From Oxyruncus cristatus (taxonomy: Eukaryota > Chordata > Aves > Passeriformes > Cotingidae): DNA of 64,000 bases. This document shows, piece after piece, positions 24,667 to 36,745 of this stretch; within the stretch, counting starts at the first letter, position 1; every line of letters starts with the position of its first letter. Location of the stretch: positions 106,740-170,739 of the forward strand of contig VXAY01002120.1 in assembly GCA_013399855.1 (NCBI GenBank), given 5' to 3'. Made by a program: the position numbers and the translations under genes. The notes under the pieces are model-generated. The model searched no databases. It saw only the letters and a program-made list of their open reading frames with translations, and was not told the DNA's origin.

Positions 24667-24692
24667 CAATGGTAGGAGTCTGCCTACCATTG
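24667..24692. repeat. Perfect inverted repeat (10-bp arms, 6-base loop)
   Basis: CAATGGTAGG, then AGTCTG, then CCTACCATTG. Transcribed, it would fold into a short hairpin. No flanking mobile element is recognisable. Confidence 0.85.
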
Positions 24693-25381
24693 CACTTTGT
24701 TGTTTTGAGGGTTTTTTAAAATTGGCAAACATTTCCATAATTATTACTTTTATCAGATACTATGCTGGACTGATTAGCCTATTTTCTAGTGCTCTATTTT
24801 TTCTTCTTAATAGTTTCTGCAGCCTCAAATATCTTGCAGTTCTGTGGGTAATACAACAGCATGAAGGAGGTGTGTTTTCCCAGTTGTGTTCAGGAGCAGC
24901 TAATGTGAATATTACTTTGGGATTTTATTGTGGAATTGTCACTGATTGTGGAACTAGGCCCTCAATATATGCAAACTTTTCTAATGGAAAACAGCTACCT
25001 ATCATCAATGCTTGAAAAAAGCATTCCTATAATCCACTCAGGCTGTCCTATGTGTACTGGTTGAAGTTTTGGAGAAAGACAAACTTTTTAAGTTGGTGAC
25101 TTTTCAGGAGTAAGATCTGCCTTCAACATTATTTTTCCCCATCATGAAAATAAAGGTAGCACAAATTCTGTAGTGCTGATGCCAGAAGCCTTTGTGAGCC
25201 TGTCTTTTCACTCTAACTGGTTTGTGCCCAGAAAATCTGTGCCACATGGTCAGTTCTCCACTATTTTTCACACAAGGGTGCTGAAATCAGCTGTGCTACC
25301 TTGTTCTGAGTGAATAAAATCAGAGTGATTATTTCATAGGGAGTGAGAACATTCCAGGTTATGACAGCTTTTGAAGCCTTT

Positions 25382-25419
25382 GCTGTTTCTTTAGTCTGTT
25401 GCTGTGTCTTTAGTCCATT
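25382..25419. repeat. Imperfect tandem duplication, unit 19 bp
   Basis: Two adjacent copies: GCTGTTTCTTTAGTCTGTT and GCTGTGTCTTTAGTCCATT. Confidence 0.8.
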
Positions 25420-26289
25420 GATTCCCAGGTGAGATTCCCATGTGAATTAAGCCAGTTCAGTTTTTGTTCTGTCACTCTGGCTGGCAGGAGATTAGTTCTC
25501 CTGAAATTGCTGCATGGTGTCTGCTGTGGCTCTGACTGGTTGTTGGAGATGATTGGTGCTTTAAAGTTTCCAGCTCTCGAGGAGGGGTTGATGTTACATT
25601 GAATTCTGCAGATTTAGCCCTATACTATTCACAGGACATCTTTATTTTTTATGTGTCTTTTTTTGTTTATTTGTTTTTATTTTGTTTATTTTTAATCTGA
25701 TTACGGAAAAGACAGGGTGCAAACATCAGTCTGCAAGCTCAGTTCTTCTCTGAAGAGCACCCAAAGCTCTTGGGGTTTTTAATTGGTAGATGTTTGGACA
25801 GGACATAAACACAAAAATAATGACCAACATGTTTATTGCTACTGCTGTGCAAAGTTGGTGCCGCAGCTTGCTCCCATGTCCTCTCTCACCTATTTAGGTA
25901 TTGTTTGCTAGGTTTGCATATTCAGAGTGAAACTTGCTTCTGAGTGGTGCTTTTCAGAAAATGCTGCTTGGCAGCAGCTGAGAGACCCATTGTGAGTGGC
26001 ATTGTTGTTCATGATGCATGTCCTGATTCCGAAAATCTCGTGCTTTTGTTACAATTGTGCTCCCACCGACATCTATTGGATGGAATGAGCAGGGGTTGAA
26101 AAGGAGAGGCTACAGAATCAGTATCTACTTTTGGTAGTCATTAGCTGGGTTGTTTTATATGGGGCCAACATTCACTCTTTTTCTCCCTTTTTGGAAAATC
26201 TGCTTTATTGGTGATGTGTACCCTGTGCACTGTCAAAACACTGCTGAATAGCCTGTCTGTGTTGTAAATAATCAGACCTCCTTGAAAGA

Positions 26290-26569
26290 GCATGTGGTGA
26301 CAGGGCAAGGGGGAATGGCTTCAGACTGAAAGAAAGTAGGTTTATATTAGAAATTAGAAAAAAAATCTTTACTGTGGGGGTGGTGAGGCACTGTAACAGG
26401 TTGCCCAGAGCAGCTGTGGCTGCCCCGTCCCTGGAAGTGTTCAAAGCCAGACTGGGTGGGACCCTGAGCAAGCTGGTCTAGTGGAAGGCGTCTGTACCTG
26501 TGGCAGGGGTGTTGGAATGAGATGATCCTTAAGATCCCTTCCAACCAAACTGTTTTATGATTCTGTGAA
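26290..26569 (+). mobile_element. CR1 non-LTR retrotransposon, 3' fragment (about 280 bp)
   Basis: Typical CR1 blocks in order: ACAGGGCAAGGGGGAATGGC, GGTTGCCCAGAGCAGCTGTG, GAGCAAGCTGGTCTAGTGGA, then the tail TTTTATGATTCTGTGAA. It is oriented with the right-hand gene. Confidence 0.94.
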
Positions 26570-29342
26570 TCACCTGGGGGCAATTCCACACAGTCCTAGG
26601 GAATTGAGGGCACTGTCATTCATATGGTAGTCTTTGTTGTGCTGCTTTTTTTCCCTAATAAGCAAGTGGGTTGATGTCAGTTCATCCTCTTGAAGTACAA
26701 GATAACTTTCCTTACCCAAGTGGGTTTCTGTGTTTTATTTCAAAAGGGTTGAACTTTGTTAGTGTGGGATATAGGACATCCCACAATAGTGTCTGGAATG
26801 TGTTGTGCAGCTTCCAAAGTTTCTGGTTATACTGCAAATCATACGGTAGTGACTGAGGATATAATTAGTCTGAACGGGGTGGCCACAGACAGAGGAGTGG
26901 GGACAGAATGGGCTTATACATATAAGACAGTGTTTTGATCCTTTTTCCTGAAGGATTCATGCTGCATTATTCTCATATCTTAACCAGAACGAGAATTAGC
27001 TTGAGGGCAGATCCATGTGCAGAGATGTGCTGCTCATTCATTTAGCATGTCCTCTAGGGATCGGAGAACCAGCATAAATTGTAAAGGCATGCTGCTTGTT
27101 GCCAAATAGCAGAATTGTGTCTGCCAGATAGATGTTTAAAGTTATTTGTGGGCTTGGACATCCTTTGAATTTGGAGTAAGGCTTCTGTTTTTCTTGTTTT
27201 AAAGGTGTCAGTGGAATTCATGACCATACAGGGCAGTCACATTGCCACAATGCCACATATCCTCTACTACTCTAAGCCATTTTTTAAAATAGCCTTGACA
27301 ATACATGGCTCCTTTGATTTTTATTTTCTCTTTGTTGTGCTTTAGCAAGTGGAAGGCTGATCCTTTGCTCAGAAAATTTGTCTCATGGAGGAGCAACATT
27401 TAGAGTTAATGGCTCTTGCTGTTGATGAAAAAGAGATTTTGCAGAAATCATGGCAAATGCCTGTGAGACACTAATATTTGTGACAGCTCTAAGGTCACTC
27501 ATTTTAAAATATAACTCAGCACAATTGCAAAACTGAGCTTCATTCCTAAGCCTCTCTGAGGATAAATGATATGGAAACATGTCTGAATCTCATCCTGGTT
27601 GTCCCTGAATGCCTGCTTAGAGCTAGTCAAAGCTAACATGTTTCTCGAGAACCTGAGGGCTGAACCCTCTTAGAAGAGCTGCCCTGTTCAGTAACTTAAA
27701 CACAAACATGAAATTGCAGTGTGAATTTTCATAGATGTTTCTTGTGCTGCTTTTTACTGCTTACTTGAGGCTCCAGTGAATTCAACATCCTGCTTCACCA
27801 CCCATCAGTTTAAATTCATGAAAAAGTAGAGAAGGAGGAGAAAAAAAATCCAACTTTGATGGAAACACACTGCAAAAGGCAGTTGTATCACATTTATATT
27901 CTGCTGTGTGCTTCTGTCACCCACGCTTGTAAAATACTCAGTGATGGCAAAATGAAGTACATTTCATTTCCACATATACAAATATTGTATTTGCTGAGTA
28001 ATTTCTGGTAGCTCTTCTCTGGTAACTTATTTTTCTACTTGTTCCAGGCCTTCCTCCATTCCTTGTGCATGGAGGGAGATTGTGCATGAACTGAAGAGAA
28101 ACTCAGCTATTTGTTTTCAACTGACTATTTAACAAGAAACTAGAAAAATGTAATTTCATAAAGTGCCGCTGAGATTTTTGGAGCATCCCATTAGAACCAC
28201 TTATGGGAGAAAGGCAGAGAATTGGAAAAATGAAGAGTTATTGTAAAAGGCTGCTTTTTCTTCCCTAGAACACCTAAATGACACTCTTTTGTGCTCAAAG
28301 CTTGCTAGTAATACCAATAAAACACACTCATTAATCTGTCAGTATCACAGAGTTCTGATGGGAAGGCCGTATTTGGATAAATGAAGCCAGAAGAACTGTT
28401 TACACAGACTTGTGAGGGACTCTTGCCCTCTCAGAGAGCAAACCTGCTGTACAAACTCATTTTATCCTATTCTAAAGCTCTCCTGCCTCATGATATACAA
28501 TGTCAGCTCAGCCAGCAGATCTGAGGACAAGCAGGACAAGGGCAGGACAGCCTACAAAATGCAGGGCTGTGGGGTGACAACCCCAGCAGACTGGAAAGTG
28601 TCCCCAAATGCCACTTGTTTCTTTGTAAGGATCATGCTCTCAGACTACAGAGTGCAACAGTGCTGCTGATGAGAACGCCCAGGAATGCTGTTGACACAGG
28701 AGGTAAAAGATGCTGAATGTGTTCAACGGGAGTGTTTGCACATTGTTTTGGGGTGATTTGGGGAGATATCAAGTAGCTCAAAACCTTTGGTAGGTTGCAG
28801 AACTATTGGTTGTAATCTACCATTCTGAAAGCGGAACGGATTTTAAAAGAACTGGGTGTGAAAAATTATTGGACAGTGGATCATCAGAGCAACTGGGGTA
28901 TTCAGGAATTTAAATTGCTGGCAGAAAGGCTCCACCTTGAGAAATGTGTGGTGATATGGGTATGTTTCTAAAGTGCAGGACCAGGTCAGGCAGAAGACAC
29001 AGGTCTCCAGCATTACACTTCTAACACTGGGCTGAATCAAGGGAATTTCAGGTCTCCCCAGTGCAAATGTGAGCCACAAACTGATGAAGGTTTCACATCA
29101 TTGCATCACTCACACAAATAATTCTTGGTTATCTTGAGAATACAAGTGAATGTTATTTGGAAAGACATGAGAAGATGTAAAACAGTTTGTCAGTCTTGAA
29201 AGCCATTAGGAACAGCTAATGTTTTTCAGTAAAGAAAATACCAGAAAAATAAAATGCCATTCAAGAAATACCCAGCTTCCTGAGGCTTTCACTGAGACCC
29301 TACTACTTGCTGGCTGCACAGGACTGTGTAGTCCAACTGCAG
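26570..29342. other. Intron-like stretch, nothing called
   Basis: Good acceptor-like sites occur before 27205 (TTCTTGTTTTAAAG) and 28049 (TTTTTCTACTTGTTCCAG). The latter opens onto PSSIPCAWREIVHELKRN in the phase expected after the 22359-22429 exon, but no donor follows. No repeats recognised. Confidence 0.4.
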
Positions 29343-29397
29343 ACCTTCAGAGCCATTTAGGTTGGAAAAGACCTTTAACATCTTTTAAGTCCAACCA
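29343..29397 (-). mobile_element. CR1 non-LTR retrotransposon, very short 3' remnant
   Basis: About 55 bases: CATTTAGGTTGGAAAAGACC followed by AAGTCCAACCATAAAG, the reversed 3' end of CR1. Confidence 0.8.
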
Positions 29398-30882
29398 TAA
29401 AGTGGTGTCGTGGCTGTGAGGTTGCAGGTTGGTTTCCTGTGGTGATAAGCATCAGACAGAGAGCTGCCCTTTGGACCAGCCTGTGGTTTTGGGAATACTA
29501 GAGGTAAGTCACAGGTTGTAGCTACCACATCACTACTGTGAGTCTGCCAAAAAATGAGACAAATCATTCGTACGTAGTCATTTCAGGCACCACTGCAGCA
29601 GGGAATGGAGAGAGGCCATTGTTTTTGTGGGGTTGTCACATGGACTACATCTGCCTCTGCCCTGGCGCATGCCCCACTGTGTGCAGCCAGTGACCCAAAT
29701 ATCTGAGAAACAACTTGGGAATGTTCAGGTGTCTGAGGTTAGGTGAGGACACCAGCAACTGTGAACAGAAAGGAGATAAGAGGTTGGGTGATATTCAGCT
29801 TGAGCTTTACACAGAAGCTGTAACAATGCAGAGAACGGCATAAGGCTGCATTAATCTGCGCTGCTGCCCATCCCAGAGGAGATGTAAATCCACATCAATG
29901 AGACAACCTGGACAACCCACGGGCTGTCACTGCTTTCAGCTCACGGGGGTGATGAAGCTGGACCATGTGCCACTTGCATCAGCCAACAGATTATGCAAGG
30001 CAGTTGCAGAATATTACAAATTCACAGGTGTTGAGCAAGAAAAGCTGTGCCTGTGCTACAAGGGATGATCTTTAAAGAAGTTGTTCAAGAACTACATGCC
30101 AATCATGCGCCTGTATGATTTGCATCAAAGTGGACGAGATTTGGACTAGAAATTGTTGGTTCTGTGGCTTTGTTTTTCTTACTCAAACCAATTTCATAGC
30201 AAAACAAAATTCTGCAACATGCAGATTTCTGCCAGAAATTAGTCAGTTCTGAAAAGTTCTGGCCCAAAACATTGAGCATAAATATTATGCATACAACTTC
30301 CACCCCCCTCCCTGCCTGCCCTCTGTGCAGGGCTGTTTTTTGGAGGATTTGTTTTTTTCTGTTTACTTAAAAATGCAAATATAAAAGGATATATCACTTT
30401 GAATTGCACTAGTGTTTCTTTGTTTGTTTGTTTTCTTTGTTTATTTCCAGTTGAGAGTACAAGGGTTTATCAGTGTTTTTGTGTTGTATTAGTGCCATGA
30501 GTTTGACAGGGAAGATTCTACTTTTTACTTTGATATCTGGAGTAACAGAAAGGATGTGGAGTTTAAAGTAGGAAAAGGAATTAAGAATCCAGTGAAGGTC
30601 TAGTCTACTAGTTCTATTTGTGTATGTATCTGTGTTTATTATTTGATTCTTAGGGAGATTTCCTTGAGTACGTGTTCAGTGATGGAAATAAGAGGTAAAG
30701 TAGGAGAGCTGGTAATTGGGGAGAAAATTGTTTGGAGTTGACTAAAGCCATAAGCTGTTTTTTGTGCTAACAGGAGGAAAACAGGGTGTCATTTCAGCTA
30801 TAGTGAAATATTTTATTTCCTTTGTATCACTGTTTTATGGTTTGTAGCTTCTTTGTGTGAAAATTTTATTTTCTTTACCCAG
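29398..30882. other. Intron-like stretch, nothing called
   Basis: Includes T/G-rich patches near 30346-30445. An acceptor-like TTTATTTCCAG before 30451 has no usable exon after it. No repeats recognised. Confidence 0.45.
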
Positions 30883-30990
30883 AGTTCTATTTTGAAAGTA
30901 CCTGCTGGAGCTGATAACCTCTCCCTAGCCTCTCTGCTGCTCTTTCCTGTGGATTCAGCCGTCCCCTTAGGAGAAGCAGAAGCACAGCTG
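30883..30990 (+). CDS. Putative internal coding exon of right-hand gene
   Basis: The acceptor TTATTTTCTTTACCCAG is strong. The next 108 bases are open on the codon-boundary frame, giving SSILKVPAGADNLSLASLLL and then FPVDSAVPLGEAEAQL, up to a weak donor (CTG|GTGTCT). Phase is 0 in and 0 out, which fits the next segment at 33084. The frame stays open another 33 bases, so a later donor is possible. Composition looks coding. No family recognised. It is the first exon of the chain I would defend, although the donor is its weak point. Confidence 0.38.
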
Positions 30991-33083
30991 GTGTCTCACA
31001 GAGCAGCAGTCGTGTGAACTAGATGGATTGCATTTATCTAGTATTGCCAGTGATTCCCCAGAAAGTGACTATTTGTCCCTACAGAAAAGGGACCACCAAA
31101 GATAGATTTTCCTACAGCTCTTGAAATAAAGATTGAGGCACTCTATTTATTTTTTTATACCCATAACAATCTTGTTGCTTAAGCATGATATCAGTCCTCA
31201 CTTCTGATCACCACAAGAGTAATGAATAAGCTATTTGCATGAAGAAATATTAATGTCAAGCTAAAGAGCAACAGAAAGAGTTCCTGACTGAAATGGAAAA
31301 AAAAAAAAAGTACATGTCATTGACCTTATTGTCCTCCTGCTCTCTTTGTTCTTTAAATAACAATATACAGGTCAAGGAAATGGTAAATAAACTTGATGAC
31401 ATTTTTTCAATACTGTTAGCTCTGCATCTCCTCACATGGCAGTCTATATTTTCCAGTACATAATGACCTGCAATTAATCTGCAGTCATCTATCCAGTCAA
31501 ATGCTCTTGTCTTTCCAGTCCACACCACTGGGGTGCTCAAAGGAAAAACAAATCTCTTACAACATCAACTAATCCATTTTCAAGAAGGAGCTCATTTTGT
31601 TGTATCTTCCAGTCCAGCAGTCCTATAAACATTCTTTTGGTGTTCAAAAACAATTTAATTAGGAGATAACTGGTGTTTGAAAGTAATTAATGTCAATAGT
31701 TTTAGTTAATAGTGGACATAAACTGTATTCGACCTTAGGTTAGACTAAGTTGAGTTAGGGATGGATGTTACTAGATTCCTGGTGATCTGGAGATAGGCCA
31801 AAAGTTGGAATATGTTGTTTCTTCAGAACATGATTCTGAAATTTGTATTACTGATCCATGTCTAGGGTGCCATTAACATGCAAATCACCATTGCCCTGAC
31901 TTGCACTGTTGAACTGGGCTGTGGGAGGTACTTGCTTTGAAAATGGTTGTGTTGCTTGTTGCCACACTCTTGGCAGCAGCTAAAGACTTAAGTCCACGAT
32001 ATCAGTGCTCTCCTAACACAGCACTTGCTGTCTGGTCTCTCTGGCTGATGCGTCATTGCAAAGAGAGAGTGACAGCCAAAGGGAGAACATGCACTGGTGA
32101 TGATTGTGATGATACACATTGAGTGACTGAAGGTCTCTGCTTTGGATTTCAGCATTATCAGGAAGGAAATTTCTGACCAATTTTGTAATTTTTTTCGTAA
32201 GTGTTTTAAAAAGTTAATTTCTGATAATTGAAATAGCTACTTGACAAATATTTTAGGACTGTTTTTTTCTTTAAGTCTTCATTTGCTTTCCAGAACTCAT
32301 CTTAGCTAACATATAACCTCTCTTCTTCGGTAATTTCTTCTTGGGAAACTGACATCTTCATAACATTTCCTTAATGTTGACATTGTTTTATAATGGTAAA
32401 GCTTCATTTATCTTAAGAAGAATTACTCCCTTGGCTTCATTTATACAGCAGAGACAGTATCTGCCGCCATCAGAGACTTGGTCTGATGAATGTATCTTAC
32501 AGTCCTTCAAGATGACTTAATCTGGTCCAAAGTTATTCATGGGGTTCTTGGCTGAATAACTCAATGAAATGGTTTCCCATATCTAAAATGCACTCCCACC
32601 AGAGAGCAGATGTTTGGTTGCCTTATTCCTTTTACGATGCAGGAAAATAGGCTTGTAAATGTGAGCATCATGAGTCCCAAAGTCAGAAGGACTTTAAAAA
32701 AATGGTAATTTTGAAAGAACAGAATGATTTTTTGAGTAGAGGCTACTTTTCATTATTGTTTTGATACCTATTTTCTGGTTTCTGAATTCCTGCTGAGATC
32801 ATGCTGATTCCTGATTTCAAGATGTTTGCTCTGGTATAGAGAACTGGGAAAACAGTTGTTGAGCTTGAAATCCCATTACACAGGTCTCATACTAAATTTT
32901 ATCATGGAGTGCATGGAAAGCACACTTGCTGTTCGCAATGATGTGGTATGGAATGTTTTTTAAAAATCTTGGTGTATTGCAGAACAACAGAAAGCAATTA
33001 TTTTAAACTTGCCATTCCTTTTCCTTATTATTCAAGGTAGGGTTAGACAGCCATAGCAAAATTCTGAGTATTATTGTTTGTAG
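30991..33083. other. Intron-like stretch of right-hand gene
   Basis: An acceptor before 31085 (TTTGTCCCTACAG) opens onto KGPPKIDFPTALEIKIEAL but has no donor. The ORF at 31937-32122 begins like a signal peptide but has no splice or homology support. No repeats recognised. Confidence 0.45.
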
Positions 33084-33132
33084 AACTTCATTTATCTTGG
33101 TGATCTTCAGCAGAAGCCAGTCAATGATGCAG
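33084..33132 (+). CDS. Putative internal coding exon of right-hand gene
   Basis: Begins after TTATTGTTTGTAG and ends at GCAG|GTAATT. The 49 bases read NFIYLGDLQQKPVNDA with one base left over. The following segment at 33819 supplies the two missing bases, making the junction valine. It starts on a codon boundary, as required after 30990. The exon is short, so the evidence is mainly the agreement of both junctions. Function unknown. Confidence 0.43.
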
Positions 33133-33818
33133 GTAATTTAAAAAATAAATTGAAAGGGAAAAGTTTATTTGTTTATCTCTATTATGAAGCGTTCAACAAG
33201 GGAAATAGAAAGGCAGGAATTAAACCTGCACTGTCTTGCAAGGAGAGACGAGTATCAATGCCTAAGAGGGTTTTGATTGGCACTGAATGGCTTCATGGGC
33301 AGGGAGAGATGATTGGAGGTCAGGATACCCAAGTCCATCTAGACCTCAGGCCAGTGTGTTTTCTTTATCTTGTACTTTGTGTTTGTCACTTCCTCCATCC
33401 TCTTGTAATAGAAAAAAAGCATTTTTTCCGCCTTTGTCCACGCCCTTTGCCCGCAAGCCAGATATGTGAGGTGTCCATCTCAGGACTCAAACCAGTCATG
33501 TCGCATCTCCTTCATCCTCCTGAACAACATTTCATGTACTATAACTTTAGTGTAACATTTACTTTACCGTAACATAAGTTTTTTCTGCTTTAAATTTATG
33601 CTTTGATGTGACTATCTAAGTTGTGTAGCTCTTGTGGGTTTGTTTACTTATATGTATTTAGTGGCAGTGCTTAATAGCCTAGCTGCAAAGTGTCAGGTCC
33701 TTTTCATGTTTGTTTCCACAGTTGGCTACCCGAGAAGTCTGGCATTCTCTGATGACCTTGCTTGGCCTTCCTTAATACACTGGTCTTATTAATCCTTATT
33801 TACCTTTGTTTCTTACAG

Positions 33819-33884
33819 TTTTGATTTCATTTACCTGTGATGATAACAGAAGGGGGAAACTGAAACTTCCTGCATATCAGGAAA
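33819..33884 (+). CDS. Putative internal coding exon of right-hand gene
   Basis: The acceptor ACCTTTGTTTCTTACAG is very good and the donor GGAAA|GTAAAT acceptable. The 66 bases encode LISFTCDDNRRGKLKLPAYQ plus E, starting with two bases and ending with one of split codons. Both sides match: 33132 leaves one base and 34052 supplies two. The basic stretch RRGKLK is the only notable feature. The wider frame runs on into the intron without a stop, so length alone is not proof. Confidence 0.5.
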
Positions 33885-34051
33885 GTAAATTGAGATTACT
33901 GGCAAGTTTTAGTTGTGGCATTCCTGGTAGCTTATGCACCTTTGAGTTTAAACCTCAAGAGCCCCAGTGGGAGACTCAAGGTTTTGTTCAAATCATCAGT
34001 AATTCAAGACTGGTAGTTTTTAAAATTATTTGCTTTTAATCCTTCAAACAG

Positions 34052-34119
34052 CTCTTCTGCTGGAAGGTTTTGGTGATAAGCTGTTAAGCACAGCGGGTAA
34101 TGGAAATATTTCAGTGCAG
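34052..34119 (+). CDS. Putative internal coding exon of right-hand gene
   Basis: Sixty-eight bases lie between TTTTAATCCTTCAAACAG and a textbook donor, CAG|GTGAGT. The peptide is LLLEGFGDKLLSTAGNGNIS then VQ, with a junction threonine completed from 33884. The exon ends on a codon boundary. The intron before it is only 167 bases, so this part of the gene is compact. The donor is the best in the neighbourhood. Family unknown. Confidence 0.52.
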
Positions 34120-34533
34120 GTGAGTGACAGGTGGGAATTAAAAACCAATTTTCAGGACTTCCCTCTCCCTCTGCATTGGTGTAGCAGAAGCAGTTCATGC
34201 CCTGTTTTATCAGTTTGCTGTAAACAGTATCTGAACAGTTGAGCAGTGACAGCTTGCAAACAAATGCTGAGGTGCTGGGAGGGTGTAGCTGCTACTCTGG
34301 AAGTTGTGCAAAACTCCGCATTTAGTGTGTGCACAGTATATCCATGTTTGATGAGTATCAGTTACCACAGAGCTGGACTTCCAGTGGGAGGGCAGAAGGC
34401 AAGTGAGAATGATGTAAAGTGGAGGTGCAGAAGGAAGGGAATGAAATGGTGTAAAGGGTGGTGATTGTGTAAGCATCGATTGTGTTGGCAAGTGTTACTG
34501 GAATGGGAGTTGGTCTCTCTTTATACCTTCCAG

Positions 34534-34633
34534 GCTGAGCAGAAGATGGGGTCCCCCCACTTGGTCCATGAGGATAAATTGATAATCAATTATGATTATG
34601 TTTTGAGTCTTGCAGCTCAAGGCAGTATTTTCA
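34534..34633 (+). CDS. Putative internal coding exon of right-hand gene
   Basis: Follows TCTTTATACCTTCCAG and ends at TTTTCA|GTATGT. The 100 bases begin on a codon boundary and leave one base, exactly what links 34119 (phase 0) to 35141 (two bases in). The peptide includes AEQKMGSPHLVHEDKLIINY and then a hydrophobic run. The open frame continues past the donor for many codons, so the boundary is uncertain. Without this exon the flanking exons would not join in frame, which is the main argument for it. Confidence 0.38.
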
Positions 34634-35140
34634 GTATGTGCAAAGGATGTCCTTCACCACTGACCAAACCAATCGCTAGCTCCATTAAGGCTGGATATGA
34701 AAAGTGCTTTCCTATTTCAGGCAAAACAACGCAGGAAATGGAAAAAGCAACGTGTTTATTGACTCCCTCATTCTCATGTGTTGTAGCACTACTGTATTTG
34801 CTCAGAAAGATAATTTGACAGTTTGAAAAACTGGCTCCAATGAAACTATTTGCTGAAATGAAAGCAGCAAACCGGAAAGGTTTTCTATAGTGGACCAAGC
34901 TCAAACAATTTATCAACTCATGCATATGTTAACACAGAATGTCATATCTCTAAACCAGTCCTATACTGAAGAGCTGTTATATCAGGATTAAGGCCATGCA
35001 GTTCCTTATTAGTATGCCTATGGCACTTCCAGCTCTCCTCTGCTTCTGCACTCAGAATGTGCTCTTGGTTTGACCCCCTGTGCAAACAGGGAATTTCCTT
35101 TGCTGGTCTTTTAAACACAGTAATATATGCCTTGTTTCAG

Positions 35141-35330
35141 GAACATCCTCTGAAAAGGTATCTGAGCTTTCTAAGTATCTCCCAGAGAAGCATTCATTCC
35201 TGTCCCCTCTCTTTCTGCCTGTGTGTGAAGGTGCAGTTCGTGGTACTGATCAGTCGACAATACTCTGTTTTGTTGCAGCCAGTGAAGTTATACAGCTTTA
35301 TAGCAGAGGATGGCACATCTTGTGTGAAAG
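35141..35330 (+). CDS. Putative internal coding exon of right-hand gene
   Basis: Runs for 190 bases from TATGCCTTGTTTCAG to GAAAG|GTGAAA. The frame that fits its neighbours gives TSSEKVSELSKYLPEKHSFL, later GAVRGTDQSTILCFVAASEV and IQLYSRGWHILCE. It contains an internal GT...AG stretch of 48 bases (35231-35278) that is in frame and stop-free. That stretch is too short for a normal vertebrate intron, so I read it as coding. A second frame is also open throughout, but it fails at the exon starting at 42652. Two bases are left at the end and are completed by 36704. Confidence 0.5.
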
Positions 35331-35884
35331 GTGAAATATAACCCTGTGCACGTAGCTTCAGTTTTATGTACTGCACGGCATTAGGTGGATTAAGCAGGAT
35401 GAAATTAAGCCAAATAGAAAAGTATTTTTTATTTGCATTTTTCCACTGTCTTCTGGTTTGCTCAGGTTAAGCAGTGATTAATGAAGGCACTCATACTCTT
35501 TTTAATGGCTGTATTCCTTAGAAATTGCTTGTTTTTTTAGAAATCTTCATTCTGATAAAAAAGTTGCAGCTCCCATCTTGGCCATTATTGCAGACCTGAA
35601 ATGAAATAGGCACACAAGATAAATTGCAAATGAAGTCTGTGGGTATCTACATTTCAAGGTAAATGATAGACCTTTTCACATCAACTCGTTCACATGTTGG
35701 AGAAGCTATGCTGCAAGAGATTCTCAGATCACTTTTCCCCTTACTGTTGCTGAGGTTTTTTCACAGAATTTGATAGATCTTTGATTCTCTTAACTTAATG
35801 GCGAAGGTTCTACTGATCCAGTGGGTTCAGGGTTTGACCAGTACTTACAAGTGCTGTAGATCAACCTCCCTTCCCCCAAACTTA

Positions 35885-36126
35885 AAATCATAGAATCATT
35901 AATGTTGGAAAAATCTCTAAGATGATTGAGTCCAACCTTTTACTGAACACTGCTGGGTTCACCACTAAACCCTGTCCCTAAGCGTCACATCTGCATGTTT
36001 TCTGAACACTTCCAGGGATGGTGGTTCCAGCACTACCCTGGTCAGCCTGTTCCAGTGCTTGACCACCCTTTCAGTGAGGAAATTTTTCCTAGCATTCAAT
36101 CTAAACCTTCCCTGGTACAACTTAAA
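35885..36126 (-). mobile_element. CR1 non-LTR retrotransposon, 3' fragment (about 240 bp)
   Basis: Starts AATCATAGAATCATTAATGT and carries the blocks GATTGAGTCCAACCTTTTAC, GGTTCACCACTAAACCCTGT and CTTGACCACCCTTTCAGTGA. It is the same subfamily style as the fragments at 5481 and 29343. Antisense to, and within, the presumed intron between 35330 and 36704. Confidence 0.94.
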
Positions 36127-36703
36127 TTTTATCTCACTTAATGTAAAAATGGCAAACGCCTAAAGTAAATAATTAAACAAATGGTCTATCTCGCCTTGAT
36201 TTCAAATGTTTTCCAGGGGACATTTTCACACTACAGTGCTTGAGTTTGTTTATAAACACATATGCTGTGCATGCTGACATACAATGAACACCAATTTATT
36301 AAGGCATTTCTCTTCCAGCCAAATGAGTGTTGGGCTGTTTTGAGTCAGATCTCAGTATAAGCTCACCTCTTTTTTTGCTGTCAGCTTCCACTCTGCTTTG
36401 CTAGTGCTGTCTCCTAGCTTCACAAGCAAATGGAAAGACAATCAACTCAAATTAGCTTCTCTGACATAGAAAAAGACCTGAAGCTTTGGCATGTGTAGCA
36501 TCACACTCAAGAGCTGCTAATGCTGAGTGACTTCTTCAGGAAGTTTCACTTCTTGGTGATTTGGCCAGAAAGCAAATGGTGGGGATATAAATTAGCTTGA
36601 CAGAAGTAGAAAACATGGGTACTTGGATACATTTAGGTCATGAGTCTTTACCTGTCTGTCCAGGGGTAAGGAAAGAGCTGTAGGTAAGTTTATTATCCTG
36701 CAG

Positions 36704-36745
36704 TGAGCTACCACCTGCCAAGCTCCTGGAGGCTCTCACTGTCAG
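36704..36745 (+). CDS. Putative short internal coding exon of right-hand gene
   Basis: Forty-two bases between AGTTTATTATCCTGCAG and TCAG|GTGGGA. With the two bases left at 35330 it reads S-ELPPAKLLEALTV and leaves two bases for the exon at 42652. An exon this short proves little on its own. It is supported because it is the only segment in 7 kb that joins those neighbours in the same frame. Confidence 0.4.

Larger units (their letters stand above)
23431..26289. other. Long intron or intergenic stretch, no confident exon
   Basis: Holds a perfect 10-bp inverted repeat at 24667-24692 and a 19-bp tandem duplication at 25382-25419. Several AG acceptors occur (for example before 24611 and 24889) but lack matching donors or phase. 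Confidence 0.45.

Noticed and set aside
31937..32122. Short ORF starting MKMVVLLVATLLAAAKDLSP, resembling a signal peptide
   Set aside because: No splice sites, Kozak context or family match. Hydrophobic starts of this kind are common by chance in T-rich DNA.
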